Below, piece after piece: positions 1-12,022 of a stretch of DNA of 64,000 nt. The notes under the pieces are model-generated. The model saw only the letters and a list, made by a program, of their open reading frames with translations, was not told the origin of the DNA and ran no database searches. The translations under genes and the position numbers were made by a program. How positions within the stretch are numbered: position 1 is the stretch's first letter; the number at the start of each line of letters is the position of its first letter. This DNA comes from Hanleya hanleyi (lineage: Eukaryota > Mollusca > Polyplacophora > Lepidopleurida > Hanleyidae), in assembly GCA_036873755.1 (NCBI GenBank), contig JAVTVY010025167.1, forward strand, positions 39,331 to 103,330, in the 5' to 3' direction.

Positions 1-365
1 GTACATCTGCACATGGTTCAATATAAGTCTGACTAATAAGACATGCCATTGGACAAAGACAGCTTATCTCCTGCATATTTAGCACAACATAAGGATACTT
101 ATACAGGCAATACGTCGTGGGACAATTCTTGGGATAAAAGATATATATATTCATCAAATTTATCCAAAAAGGTGCAAGAAATGAAATATTTCAGAGAAAT
201 GTTTGTGGATACGAACAAATCTATGAACCATTTGGACCGCATATATATTTTAACGACTTCCAAGATCTGCAACCGTGCCGACTCCACTCATAACCCTCCA
301 ATAACGCCCAGTCCGCATATACAGAAAAGGTACGCGACCACGTGTCGAGAAGTTACAGCTATAAA

Positions 366-617
366 CAGACAAATGTTGTATATTGGAGCGATATGCTAGA
401 GGTGGAAAGATTGACGACGTCTGGCGACTGAAAAGCAACCATATGACTCTACAGGAAAGCATCCCTCGGCACGTAACATTCAGACCCGAGAATACGGTGG
501 ATTCTCGGAGGTAGCCTTAGTACTTCAGCTGCGCTTTTATTGCAGTTGTTCATGTTGAGGCTGTGAAGTATCCATACGGCCCCTAGCACCGGCTTAAGAG
601 GAATTAGATACCAGCAC
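366..617 (+). repeat. dispersed repeat family A, copy 1
   Basis: This stretch is clearly related to sequence at 61708-61955 and 62076-62300. The shared signposts, in order, are 'ggagcgatatgc', 'ctacaggaaagc', 'gaatacggtggattctcgga' and 'acggcccctagcaccggctt'. The last signpost is also found, in the same relation to the plus strand, at the tails of the minus-strand PLE-type copies near 21410 and 55830, so family A may be a non-autonomous or chimeric relative of that retroelement. It has no coding potential that I can defend. Positions 1-365 before it show nothing recognisable. Confidence 0.6.
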
Positions 618-1145
618 AAGTGATACACTATATCGTTCATATATCCTACACGTCATGGAAAACCATGTTGCAATTTTGAAAAATAGGTCAAACGGTCAAA
701 AGATCAAATATGGTTAAAATGACCCCCAAAATTCGCTTTTTGTTTCGGATTGCTTCCCTGGTTACAGTGTCTTGAACTGAGTTTGTATTTAGACAAATCA
801 AAGAAATGCATTTACAAATAAATAGGTCAAGTGTGAATTTGAGGTGAACAATCGGATCATTGTGAGAATAGAGTGAATACCACACTTGTCTCATTAATGC
901 TCCATCGGTGACATGGTCTTACATGACTGCTAGTCGAATTGTATCAACTTTGAATTGTATTTATACGAATACAAAATTTGTATTTAAACCAATGATCAAA
1001 CGAGTTATTGTCAAATCTGTATGGAAAAAAGACAACAAATGGACCAAACTTTGACCTCAAATTGACCGTTTGACCTATTTTTCAAAACTGCAACATGAAT
1101 TTTCATGAAGTATAGGATATATAGAAACAATATAGTGTATCACTT
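618..1145. mobile_element. MITE-like element with long terminal inverted repeats
   Basis: The left end 'aagtgatacactatat' at 618 is matched in reverse complement by 'atatagtgtatcactt' ending at 1145. The inverted similarity runs about 85 bp inward, including 'gaaaaataggtcaaacggtc' near 682 and its complement near 1070, with a few mismatches. The centre is AT-rich and non-coding. This is the structure of a non-autonomous DNA transposon. I could not find a convincing target-site duplication, so the superfamily is unknown and the exact ends may be off by a few bases. Confidence 0.7.
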
Positions 1146-2757
1146 CCTTTTTCTTTAGTTAGTGAGCATAAATTATACATATTGAAAACTGTTCGATAAT
1201 CACAAAAGCAAGGTCTAGTTATTCCAAGAGAAATATATTCAGGAGAACAGATCAACTGTAGTAAAGAAGAGTCCGAAGGAAACACTCAAATAAAAGCTCA
1301 GAAGAATTTTTATTATTTTCATTTTAAGTACATGTACAAGCCCTATACACTGCTACAAATTATCTTCATACAACATACACTTGATAATAAACCCACTTAG
1401 CCAGATCACGAAATAGGTCAAATGGTCAACTTGGGGACTGTCAAAAATGTAATAGTGGCTTCAAATCGACGTTTTCATCATGAATGCTTCAAGTCGTGAT
1501 TTTACTGATTCTACTCCAAACTCAGATGTTCTGACAATGTTTGTGGCTATAAAAGTGACAAGAAATGATTCAGGGAAGCTTGATTACGGCAAATGGAAAG
1601 TTTGGAGTGAGAATTTCCCAGATTAGAAAGGTTAAATGGTAGTTCCTGTCTTGGCTATTCCATTATTCCCGATGCTTCGCACAAATGATTATACCAATAG
1701 GTTCGATCTAACCTGACAATAATAATTATCTTCAAAATTGCTTGGCTTTCATTAATTTGGAATATTAGAGTAGAGGCAATTCTCCAGAATAAACAACAAT
1801 TGCCAAGAACGCAAATACCGAATGACCTTACATGGCTACCATCTTGAATTTGTCCATGGCGCTTCATGTGAAAATATCCGTAATACACAGAAAATGGATC
1901 CAGAATGATAAACTATGATGTAATGAATGTTCCAGTTTGACAAAAGAGTACATCGGTGTAGCTAAGGTGGACAAGCTCCAGTATGAAATGAAAGACGGTG
2001 AAATTTGTTGGTTTTAGTGGACAACCATTGAGAATTTATTTATGATGCTTCTTGTGAAAGACTATATAAATATGGTTAAAATGAGCTTCAGATGATTAGC
2101 GATGATGTGGAAGAGTTATGCTGAAACTATACTTTGAGAAACAATTGCTGCAAAAGTAAGAAAAAAGTGACAAAAACAGGCATTTAGTGAGCGCAGTGAG
2201 TCGCCAGTTTGCATTATCTCGTGATGTTATGGACACACAGTTATGTAACTAGTTTTAAAATTAGGCCAAAACCATCATCTATGGGACTGGAAAGTTTGAC
2301 GCCCTCAAATTTGTTCGTTTCGGAGTTATACAGAAGAGTTTAATGAGATGGGCTGAAAAAACTGGTGGAGCATTATTGGGTTATGGCGGGTTTCATATAG
2401 ATGACGAGGCAATCATGACCCCCAACATCACAAAATCCATTTGCCAAGGTGGCAACCGGAATTTTCATATTGAGGAATGCCCTAGGAATAATTTCCACCC
2501 AGTTGTCAACTTCTGCTCGGTGGGTTTAACCAAAGTCACTTTTTCCAGAATTGCCCCGCGGACTAATAATGCATATACTGATCCACTGGTTATGCTTCTA
2601 AATTGTCTTTACTATGCACACGCATTGTCAATTAATTATAAAATTTGACAACAATGAGTAACCTGAACCCTTCGTCCAAGTAGGATATCTGACGTCCAAG
2701 TAAGCTATTGTCTTGCAAGAGAGAAGCAAGACATCATCATGATGTTCCTTTAATCAA
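1146..2757. other. non-coding stretch, no gene seen
   Basis: AT-rich sequence without a supportable gene. Around 1830-1860 the phrase 'ctaccatcttgaatttgtcc' resembles part of the TTAA-flanked MITE at 12027-12612, so an old, diverged relative may lie here. At about 2705-2750 there is a short minus-orientation fragment of the PLE-type tail ('cttgcaagagagaag' followed by 'atcatgatgttcc'). Confidence 0.4.
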
Positions 2758-2758
2758 A

Positions 2759-2930
2759 GGTGGTATGCATGCAGCCATGTTTCTGCAGCCCGCCCCCTGT
2801 CGGTGGTATGCATGCAGCCATGTTTCTGCCGCCCGCACCCTGTCGGTGGTATGCATGCAGCCATGTTTCTGCAGCCCGCACCCTGTCGGTGGTATGCGTG
2901 CAGCCATATTTCTGCAGCCCGCACCCTGTC
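2759..2930. repeat. 43-bp minisatellite, 4 copies
   Basis: Four head-to-tail copies of a 43-bp unit beginning 'ggtggtatgcatgcagccat' start at 2759, 2802, 2845 and 2888. They differ by a few substitutions (for example gccccc versus gcaccc). The unit contains ATGCAT and CTGCAG palindromes. The array begins directly after the PLE-type tail fragment at 2705-2750. Open frames across it are repeat artefacts. Confidence 0.9.
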
Positions 2931-4435
2931 TGTTCATGCCTTTTATGAATGCTTAACGAGAGGACTAAGCTCCACAGAAGTGAAAATGGGGCCTCATTTC
3001 TCTTTTTCTTCTCAGGTATAAAATCTTGTTAAACAATTGTATTCTAAACTCTTTCATGTTTTGTCTTCTGAAGGATGAAATAGAAATAAACTGACTTGTC
3101 AAATAGAGCAGGGATAAATAATTTGAGCTCTATACAGGATTTTCTTCAAACGGTGGTAAAACCTAATGACTTTGTTAAGTAATCCCCGGGAACACGCAAA
3201 AAACCTTTTACATTTAACGAGGGAAAGTGGCTGCATGAAAGGTTTTATCCGTTTTTGTTTAGATGTAGTTTTAGAAGGACCCGTTAGAAATGAGCTCAGT
3301 GCAAATCTCGTTAAGTTAATGAGGACAGGCGAGGAAAGAGGTGTTCCATGTCATTTCCACTTTCTCCTCGGTCCAGTAACTCGGGAATCTTAAATAAAGT
3401 TCTTGTCCATGTACATGAGCATATACTTCCCCACTTAATGTTACTCTAAACCAAGGACTAAGGGTATCATCAATACTACAACATGGCATCACCATATATT
3501 TGCACCGCTTAACTATATTGTCGACAATCCGTCGTCGTTCATAAGACAAATATCATCACTGTATCACTGTAATATCTTCATTCGGATCACCATGGCGTCA
3601 CTAGAATGTTGGCATTGTATCACCATGGCATCACTATACTATTTTCATTACGTAACTATGATATCGCCATCCATGATATCACGATGCACCGCCATTGCAT
3701 CACCATATATCACCAGGACCGTACCGTATCACCGTACCACCATGCATCAAGACATGATCGTGCCATCGTCGTGACTTATCCGAGATATCCACATGAAGCC
3801 GACATAATAGCACCATCATTAATATTACCCCTATATCAAGTGTTCGGTGCACAAATGACGATTTGGTATGAAGTTTAGCTCCCTCTCCCATGCCCGCGGA
3901 CGAAGCATTTTTTCATTACATGTGTATCCTAGAGGCAGTTTGTAACTCACAGAAAAAGCATTGGCCATTGTGGAGATAATTCTAGACACCATATCCCACA
4001 TTCAATATGAAAGCGTCGTCCACAAAACAATCTCCGCTTCAATAATCGAAACACAGTTAGTATCTGCATGAATAGAAATTTTTTAAAACCCTAAAATTCA
4101 CAAGATTGTTTCTTGCAAGAGAGAACAGGTCATCAAATGACAGGCGTTTTATTCGGTGTATAAGTCAACTATATGATCTGGAGGGATCTTTCATTCGATT
4201 TCCACTGACGGAAGTAAATATTTCGCGTAAACTGGAAATCCCACAGATCTGAGAACGTCCTCCTATTGTAGCCGTATTTTTGGGCTATGTCATTTATTGT
4301 TGGCGAAGCCCTATTGAATGCTCATTCGCCTTCTCCTCCCCGCTTTCGGAATTTGTTTCAGAATTCCCCAAGCAAAACAAATATTGAGAGACACCAATGT
4401 TCTTGCAGTCCTCCAAAGTGAATTCATTCCAGTAG
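2931..4435. other. non-coding stretch with CACCAT-rich low-complexity patch
   Basis: No gene is supportable. From about 3580 to 3800 the sequence is a degenerate simple repeat built on 'atcaccat' and 'gtatcac' words, which gives short spurious open frames. 'cttgcaagagagaa' at about 4113 is another PLE-type tail fragment, on the minus strand. The interval 4290-4435 resembles 36150-36290 (shared 'ccccaagcaaa.caaa', 'gacaccat', 'gacaaggc.....aataatacaatat') and is probably the upstream part of the PLE-type element. Confidence 0.4.
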
Positions 4436-4439
4436 ACAA

Positions 4440-4612
4440 GGCTCCAAATAATACAATATTCACAGTATTTTCATTGTTTGATTACACTCTCTTGGTTTAG
4501 CACAGATACTAGTGCTGAAAATTGGTCGAGTCCCGTGCGGGATTCGAATCAGCGATCACCAGAGTAAGGCACCCAACCGCCAGCACTTTTTGTCGGCGAT
4601 CTAAACTAAGAG
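4440..4612 (-). mobile_element. tRNA-like SINE, minus copy
   Basis: Read on the minus strand this copy carries 'ggtgatcgctgattcgaatc', containing a near-perfect RNA polymerase III B box, followed by a tail 'cactagtatctgtgct'. The same body occurs on the plus strand at 4808-5012, so the two form an inverted pair. A third partial copy, tail only (plus strand), lies at about 4625-4700 ('tgtaatcccaaaataacgaa'). Confidence 0.6.
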
Positions 4613-4807
4613 AGGACCAATATGTCGGCACTAGATAGTGTAATCCCAAAATAACGAAAATACTGTTATACGATTACTTTCTAAATGACAAAGTATCTTC
4701 TTATGTATTCAGCTATGGGAGCTGTGTCATTATGGTCATCAGAGGGGTACTGGATGTTCGCTTTCAAGGCTACCGGTCTGCAGCTGTCTCCTATTTTTTT
4801 CTGGGAG

Positions 4808-5012
4808 GCCCGTTGGCCGGGTAATTTAGATCGCCGACATACAGTGCTTGCGGTTGGGTGTCTTACTCTGGTGATCGCTGGTTCGAATCCCACACGAGAC
4901 TCAGACCAATTTTCATCACTAGTATCTGTGCTATACTAACAGAGTGTAATCCCAAAATAAGGAAACTTCTGTTTATACGATCACTTTCTAAATGACAAAA
5001 TACCTTCTAATA
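4808..5012 (+). mobile_element. tRNA-like SINE, plus copy
   Basis: The body matches the minus copy at 4440-4612. The B box GGTTCGAATCC is intact at 4880-4890. The 5' part ('ggcccgttggccgggtaatt') does not contain an A box I would call with certainty. The tail 'gtgtaatcccaaaataagg' and the following 60 bases recur at 4637-4700. It is a short, probably inactive Pol III retroposon. The inverted pair could form a hairpin if transcribed through. Confidence 0.6.
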
Positions 5013-5029
5013 TGATATTTACATATAAA

Positions 5030-5870
5030 TAATACTATTACCAGGTGCTGGTTAAAGAGTTATTCTAACGGTTCTGCTTCTGTATCGACTTACTTCTACA
5101 CTGGCATTACTTTGGAAACTTTATTCAACAAACACAAACAGTTTCTCAAGGAAAGAGGTATATCTCTTCCGATCACTCATACCGCCACACCAAATTTGTA
5201 CTCGACTCCGAAAAAAGAGCATTAGAAAGTTAGCTTTATATTTGGTCCCAGAAGTTGTACAACCAAACTTCTGTCCACTCTGGTACCAAGAGCCCTGCCG
5301 GAAGGTAATCATTTTGAGAGAATTAAAAAAATGTAGATGTCGAATGTACCGGTATGTGAAAACTTAAAATCGTAATGGGTACAAAATGCGCACCACTTCT
5401 GGCATAGCTGAAATATTGCTGAACGCGACGTTAAACCTTAATTCTCTCTCGGTGTCCATTTTTGGCAGACCTGTTGTCGTATGAATACGCCTATATGCAG
5501 AAACTGTCATAAGATAATCATTTCAAAGTCCATTCCGTCTCATTCACCAAAATCTATAAAGAAGATCTCCTAGCAGCGACGCGGTGAATATTATTTATCC
5601 CCTGCAGTGTCTAATTCTGCATAACCCGGAGCTGGGGGCCGTTTGAATTCGTGTGTTTTAAATCTCCATAGTATTCAAATGAACATGCACAATCAAATCA
5701 TGACGGAGTTAAAATCAAAAGCTAGAGAACTACTTGAAATTTCTTTTGGACAAAGAATATTTATTATTGAAAGAATTGCATGTAAAGAACATCATGGGGT
5801 TTTGTTGGCATCATTGAAAAATGTTGACCGCAGGAAACTATCTTGCGATTTTTTAAAGATTTTCATTTAA
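5030..5870 (+). pseudogene. decayed Penelope-like reverse transcriptase element, copy with internal deletion
   Basis: Plus-strand frames give fragments of a reverse transcriptase family seen four other times in this window: 'FLKERGISLPITHTATPNLYS' style text near 5140-5200 (with a frameshift), 'GPRSCTTKLLSTL' near 5250, 'MGTKCAPLL' near 5380, then 'YEYAYMQKLS' and 'HSVSFTK'. Most of the C-terminal RT is deleted. From 5620 the sequence is already the tail ('cccggagctgggggccg', then a diverged 'cacaatcaaatcatgac' and 'catcatggggttttg'). Stops and frameshifts show that it is dead. A SINE fragment interrupts it at about 5405-5465. Assignment to Penelope-like elements rests on the xYxTxIPH and GxPMGTN-type motifs of the better copies; it is probable, not proven. 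Confidence 0.6.
5405..5465 (-). mobile_element. SINE fragment nested in the PLE-type copy
   Basis: On the minus strand this reads 'aaggtttaacgtcgcgttca' and then 'gcaatatttcagctatg', close to the dispersed element at 22245 ('gatttaacgtcgctttcaac'). It splits the RT motif between 'MGTKCAPLL' and 'YEYAYMQK'. Flanking words 'ttctggca' and 'ttttggca' may be a slightly decayed 8-bp target-site duplication. Confidence 0.55.
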
Positions 5871-5955
5871 TGCGAATTTCGATTTCATGCAAACTGTCTT
5901 GTGTAGATTGTTCACGCGGACATTCTTTGTGAGCGGAGGTTGAATATTGAATAAC

Positions 5956-6149
5956 TGATCTGGTGCCTATACTTACCTTGATCTGGTGCCTATACTTACC
6001 TTGATCTGGTGCCTATACTTACCTTGATCTGGTGCCTATACTTACCTTGATCTGGTGCCTATACTTACCTTGATCTGGTGCCTATACTTACCTTGATCTG
6101 GTGCCTATACTTACCTTGATCTGGTGCCTATACTTACCTATACTTACCT
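5956..6149. repeat. 23-bp minisatellite, 8 copies
   Basis: Eight near-identical copies of a 23-bp unit beginning 'tgatctggtgcctatactta' run to 6139, followed by a 10-bp partial copy. On the minus strand every unit contains AAGGTAAGTATAGG, a near-ideal 5' splice site. The sequence just before the array (5918-5955) and its first unit resemble 42728-42775, where the unit occurs once in diverged form, so the array seems to have grown from a retroelement tail. It lies about 400 bp upstream of the NK1 exon. Confidence 0.92.
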
Positions 6150-7139
<990 letters not shown>

Positions 7140-7164
7140 AAATGACCTAAAACTATCTGTATTA

Positions 7165-7848
7165 TATGGTGGCCGATAAGGGACATCGCTGCATTGTTTC
7201 AGGTGTGTGGTTTGGTAACACGAAGGCAGGATGCGAAGCGCGAAGTCCAAACACGAAGCCAGGATGCGAAGTGCGAAGGCAGGATGCGAAGCGCGAAGTC
7301 CAAACACGAAGGCAGGATGCGAAGCGCGAAGGCAGGATGCGAAGCGCGAAGTTCAAACACGAAGGCAGGATGCGAAGCGCGAAGGCAGGATGCGAGGCGC
7401 GAAGTTCAAACACGAAGGCAGGATGCGAAGCGCGAAGGCAGGATGCGAAGTGCGAAGTCCAAACACGAAGGCAGGATGCGAAGTGCGAAGGCAGGATGCG
7501 AAGCGCGAAGTCCAAACACGAAGGCAGGATGCGAAGCGCGAAGGCAGGATGCGAAGCGCGAAGTTCAAACACGAAGGCAGGATGCGAAGCGCGAAGGCAG
7601 GATGCGAAGCGCGAAGTTCAAACACGAAGGCAGGATGCGAAGCGCGAAGGAAGGCAGGATGCGAAGCGCGAAGTCGTGTTTGGACTTCGCGCTTCGCATC
7701 CTGCCTTCGCGCTTCGCATCCTGCCTTCGCACTTCGCATCCTGCCTTCGTGTTTGGACTTCGCGCTTCGCATCCTGCCTTCGCGCTTCGCATCCTGCCTT
7801 CGTGTTACCAAACGACATACCTAGCGATGTCCCTTATCGGCCACCATA
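7165..7848. mobile_element. foldback/MITE element with internal minisatellite in the NK1 3' UTR
   Basis: Perfect 26-bp terminal inverted repeats begin TATGGTGGCCGATAAG (7165-7190) and are mirrored at 7823-7848. The element is flanked on both sides by GTATTA (7159-7164 and 7849-7854), a 6-bp target-site duplication. Inside, a 53-bp higher-order unit, itself holding two 20-bp 'gaaggcaggatgcgaagcgc' sub-units, is repeated about 8.5 times from 7217 to 7670. It then turns round: 7672-7807 is the same repeat in inverted orientation. The molecule is thus a 130-bp-plus hairpin with an asymmetric left arm. All the long open frames here on both strands come from the repeat. The superfamily is unassigned. 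Confidence 0.9.
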
Positions 7849-8036
7849 GTATTAGCCACTGACAAACATCTCGTCACTTACAAATGGAAACATTCCACAA
7901 ATCAAAAGATTTCAAAAGCATGGCTACAATTTGTAAAACATTTGAAATGTGTCTCTCTGTAACGGCAGTTACATAGTGTACAAAATGATGAAGAATGGAC
8001 TTTCTCTTTTTCAAATATTTCAATTATGCGCTAAAG

Positions 8037-8042
8037 AATAAA
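8037..8042 (+). promoter_or_regulatory. candidate NK1 polyadenylation signal
   Basis: First canonical AATAAA downstream of the NK1 stop codon, about 900 bp after it. If it is used, the foldback element at 7165-7848 is part of the mature 3' UTR. No closer AATAAA or ATTAAA was found between 7140 and 8036. Confidence 0.4.
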
Positions 8043-10055
8043 ATTCAGTAGCATGAGAAATATATTCAAATCCTTCGCTTCAATCGAGTTTGCTGGCGTG
8101 ACTCAGTCTGCATCGTGACTGTATCGTCTCCAATGAGAATGGTTGTTATACACATATTCATAGCGGAAGTAGCAGTAACAAAGAATTATTTCTCCGTACA
8201 TCAAACAGTTTGTCTTGTTGAGGTGTCCGATTTGTTAATTCAAGCGTCCTTTATGATTTTCTGTGCAATAAAATTAGTAAGACTACATAAGATATGGTGT
8301 GTTACGGTATGATATGGTGCTTTACAAAGGACAGACTGCATGGACAGTCAATTATATCTGTCCTATGGGATTTAGTAACACCCCATATAGAGTCACTCCT
8401 ATGAGGTTCGGACTTAAAACATTCCAAATGGAAATAACATCTTCTGATACTTCTGATAGTGTTCATTTCCAGAAAAACTGCATCCATATACATGCAAGAT
8501 CGTAATTGAAAGGCGTTTTTGTTGCAGTACGTCTACCAGTAAATAGGTCATATAGGCATGCGAAAAGCATTCTAGTTTCTGGTGGTCGCATATGCAACAA
8601 TTAAGTTTTGATTAAAATGCCCTGTTCTTGAAGCTAAACATCGTACTGATCTATATACCCAAAGAGCGAATAGCGAGCGATTTCTCTCTTAGCTTTTTTT
8701 GATGTTTTCTCAGTCAACAGAGCCTATTTTGCTGGAAAAATTACTTTACTTTGCTGGAAGAACTAATGCTTTGCTCACAAACGCTTTTCATTTAATATAA
8801 ATTATCTGTTCAAAACAACAATATATTTTCTCTATATTTTGAAGGTTTTCACTCGCAAAGAGACCGTTTGAGATAGACCTGTCCAGTGCCGATCGTAGGG
8901 TGGCCAATCCAATCCATATCGCAGTGCGATGGAGTGCCCAAGTACATCCATCCATCCATACCTTGTCGCTCAAACATTCATATAATTCTTTGTGGAAATT
9001 AATTGAAAATGATGATCATGCCAAAGAAAAAGTTTTACCATATAAATTATAATTGGAAGAAACAAGGAACATTTACGCCGTCTGTCCGCAATACAATTCT
9101 ACATTCTACTGAATATTATTTGTTTTCTTTCAGACATTAAAACAAACTATATATCAGTACAACACACATAATAAAAGTGTGTCGTTTGTAACACAATATG
9201 TGAGATCTATTTAAAAATAAAACACGTTCAATTAACACAAACTAATGAGGTTTACAATGCCACATGTGTCCTTGTTCCCCCAACATAAGTTTTGTGTTCC
9301 TTCAACACGAACAAGGTTGATTATCCTCTCAATATACGATCTTCAACAGTATGTTGTATTTTCGAACACAAGACGTTTGCGTTCTGTGAGTCGTTTGTAT
9401 ATAAATTTTCGTGACTATAGATCTGTTAAAATGTGAATAAATAAAGATAATATTATTATATGTTTGCGTTGAATATTTGCATCCTCTATAATGTATACAC
9501 GATCTTAAGGAGTACAGCAAATAACTGAATCTATACCCATAACCAAAATTGCAACACACTGTATACGGTATGTTATTGGGAGGGAAGGGGATAAATTCAT
9601 GAAAAGATAGGGATCATGAGCTCGGGATATAAGGAAAAAGACATTTCTTTCTGGTATTGACTTTCGGCTATTGTAAGCTAAATAAATAAGTGTTGATTGA
9701 GTACAACGCAGTATTTCAATTAAATGAATGAAGCAATAAACCAAAACACTGGTTAGCCCTTCTTATGTGGAGGAGGAGAGAGAGAGAAGGAGCGTGAGTG
9801 GGGACTCTGGGGGGGGGGGGTATTTGTGCGCATCTTATAAAAAAAATGCAGGGAATGATGTACGTGCAGAGGGGGGGGGGGATAGAATAGGGGACAGGGA
9901 GGATGTAGGAGAGGAGACATTGAGGATGTATTAGTATGAGAGGGGACAGGGAGTGGGTTGCGCCATCTCGGACATGACTTATTCTATAACTTTGTGTTCA
10001 TGATTGTGTTGTATTTCACGTATCATTAGGTTTGGGAGATTTGGTAACAGTATGC
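8043..10055. other. intergenic, no gene seen
   Basis: AT-rich sequence downstream of NK1. At 8927-8956 'cgatggagtgccc' precedes a short (catc)n run; the same 13-mer precedes a (caac)n run at 34831. G-rich low-complexity tracts lie at 9809-9820 and 9871-9880 within a purine-rich patch (9770-9960). I see no coding exon. Confidence 0.5.
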
Positions 10056-10059
10056 ATGA

Positions 10060-11640
10060 ATACAGCAAATGTTTTCTCTATATCCGACAGATTCAGGGAG
10101 GAAATCTTGGAATCTTTTAGATAGCATCTTTCCGTTTGGTCAGAATATCCCATCATCTGGCAGAGAATATTTGCCTCTGTTCAAATTGTGGGGATACACA
10201 ACACTGGGCACAGGAGGAACCATTAATACACACATAATTTTCAAGTCCAAAGAACGAATTAATACGATGACAATGTAGGTATCCATGCGAGGGCTCTTCT
10301 ATTCCGCATAAGATCTGTGCAACTCCCAACAGACCGGTTATCGCGATATTGAGTGCGCGTGTCTCTAATTGAAGAATTATTGCTCATTGTGCTGAGCTTT
10401 TGTTTCCGTAATAGTTCGGAAACATTCGGAGCGACCATAATCAGAAGAATAGAGGTTCAGTCCACGTCTTTGTGGACACCATGAAAGAGACCGAGGAGAA
10501 CTCGACAAGAATCTTTCTGCAAAACCATCGACTGGAAATAATTGAAATCACCCCATCATTTTCCTTCGGTCAAAGGTGCGACATCTTTTGGGACTGTAAT
10601 TTACATGAGCATATATAAGGACTCTAGAGCGATGTATCAGGCTCTCTTGTTCTTCCCTTCATTAAGCACGGTTTGCTTTTATTGGCATAATGGACTCACA
10701 ACGCACTTCTTTCTCTTCACAGTTCGCGCAAACACTTAACCACTGAAAGGATATCGCGAGATTTGCGAGAGATAACCTCGTCCGACAAAGGCCGTGTTTC
10801 CGAGAACACTCCACGCGGACACATGTGTCGACAAGAAAATATAGTGCGGCTCTAAATGAATGAAGATTTCCTTAATTGCGAAAACAGCGAGGATATCACG
10901 CTTTGAAAACGCAGCTTTTCTTCTATTCTTGATGACTGTAAGAATTTAATGAGCAATTTTCCCACATTGACGCAGAGGAAATCTCTATTCTCCTGTGGAA
11001 ATAAGGAAAGCCATAGTTTCCCGTTCATCGTCTTCCTATTATCGGCAGAAAAATATTTGTTGACAGACAATTTAGTCCAGTCTTTAAATGAAAAAAGTCA
11101 TTGTGGCGATCATGCGCCATCATTGTAAAGTCGATTCAGAAATAATAGCTGCCCTAATATAGCGCCTTGTTCGACTCTACGCTTTACAAGGACTCGATCA
11201 ATAGAGTACATATCTGAAGGGCGTATTGTTACTCGAGAAATTTATTAAAATTTATTTTGGCTCTATTTTCTTGAGCCGTCCTGGTTCTTTGATCCGTTCT
11301 TCCATCTGTTCAAGCAGAGAACGATAATCAAACACAGACTAATACAAGGTTTGTTACAAATCGACACTAAAATACGACCAACAGCTGCTTGGCAGATCTT
11401 CCCATTTCCTGCACGTTTGCCAACAATTTGAGCCCGCAAAGGAGGAATAATCTCGCCAACTCCCGAAGCCATTTCAATTATTCGGTGGATCTTGCAGGTC
11501 AGGAAACATCTTTGCATCTGCTTTCGAATGCTAAATACCACCGTCTACACCATACTTTTACAATATCACCGTCTACACCATACTTTTACAATTTAAGTCC
11601 CGCGACTGGATAAGTGTTTGCGCGGAGAATAGCACGGACG
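10060..11640. promoter_or_regulatory. non-repetitive patch, possible distal regulatory sequence
   Basis: This interval is more GC-balanced than its surroundings and lacks repeats apart from a 27-bp duplication ('caccgtctacaccatacttt', twice at 11548-11590). It contains homeodomain-type ATTA words and a CAGCTG E-box near 11382. Short open frames on both strands have no recognisable domain. Location 3 to 4.5 kb downstream of a developmental homeobox gene makes a cis-regulatory role plausible. This is inference only. Confidence 0.2.
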
Positions 11641-12022
11641 CGTTATACAATCACTTATCTCTTAAATCGTAAACAGATATCAGTACCTATTAAATACTGA
11701 TATAAACTACAATATAAGGGCTTTAACTTTCAACTACATGTAAAATTATTCTACAAGAAGACATATTCGTTTAAAGGCATTGTTTTTAATTTTATTTATT
11801 TCATGTCTTCAATTCAGGAGAAGGGGGTTTTAAATAAAGAAAATATTACCGAATTGCATATGCATAAAAACATAGTGTTGGTTATGAATATGTTCTTAAT
11901 ATTTCCATCTACATAATTGAAGTTGCATTCTTAACACCCTTATCAGGTATTATAAGTTAGTCCCTTATCCCCATGTGCTGTAGATGTCATTGCATGCGGT
12001 AACTTTCGGGATTATGTTCTCA
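11641..12022. other. AT-rich spacer
   Basis: AT-rich, non-coding, with no recognisable element before the TTAA of the MITE at 12023. Confidence 0.5.

Noticed and set aside
4808..4935. Functional tRNA gene
   Set aside because: The B box is perfect, but no A box or acceptor stem can be folded, and copies of the same body occur nearby; a SINE fits better.
7162..7862. Several 130-227-codon frames on both strands after NK1
   Set aside because: All come from the internal repeat of the foldback element; several frames on both strands are open at once.
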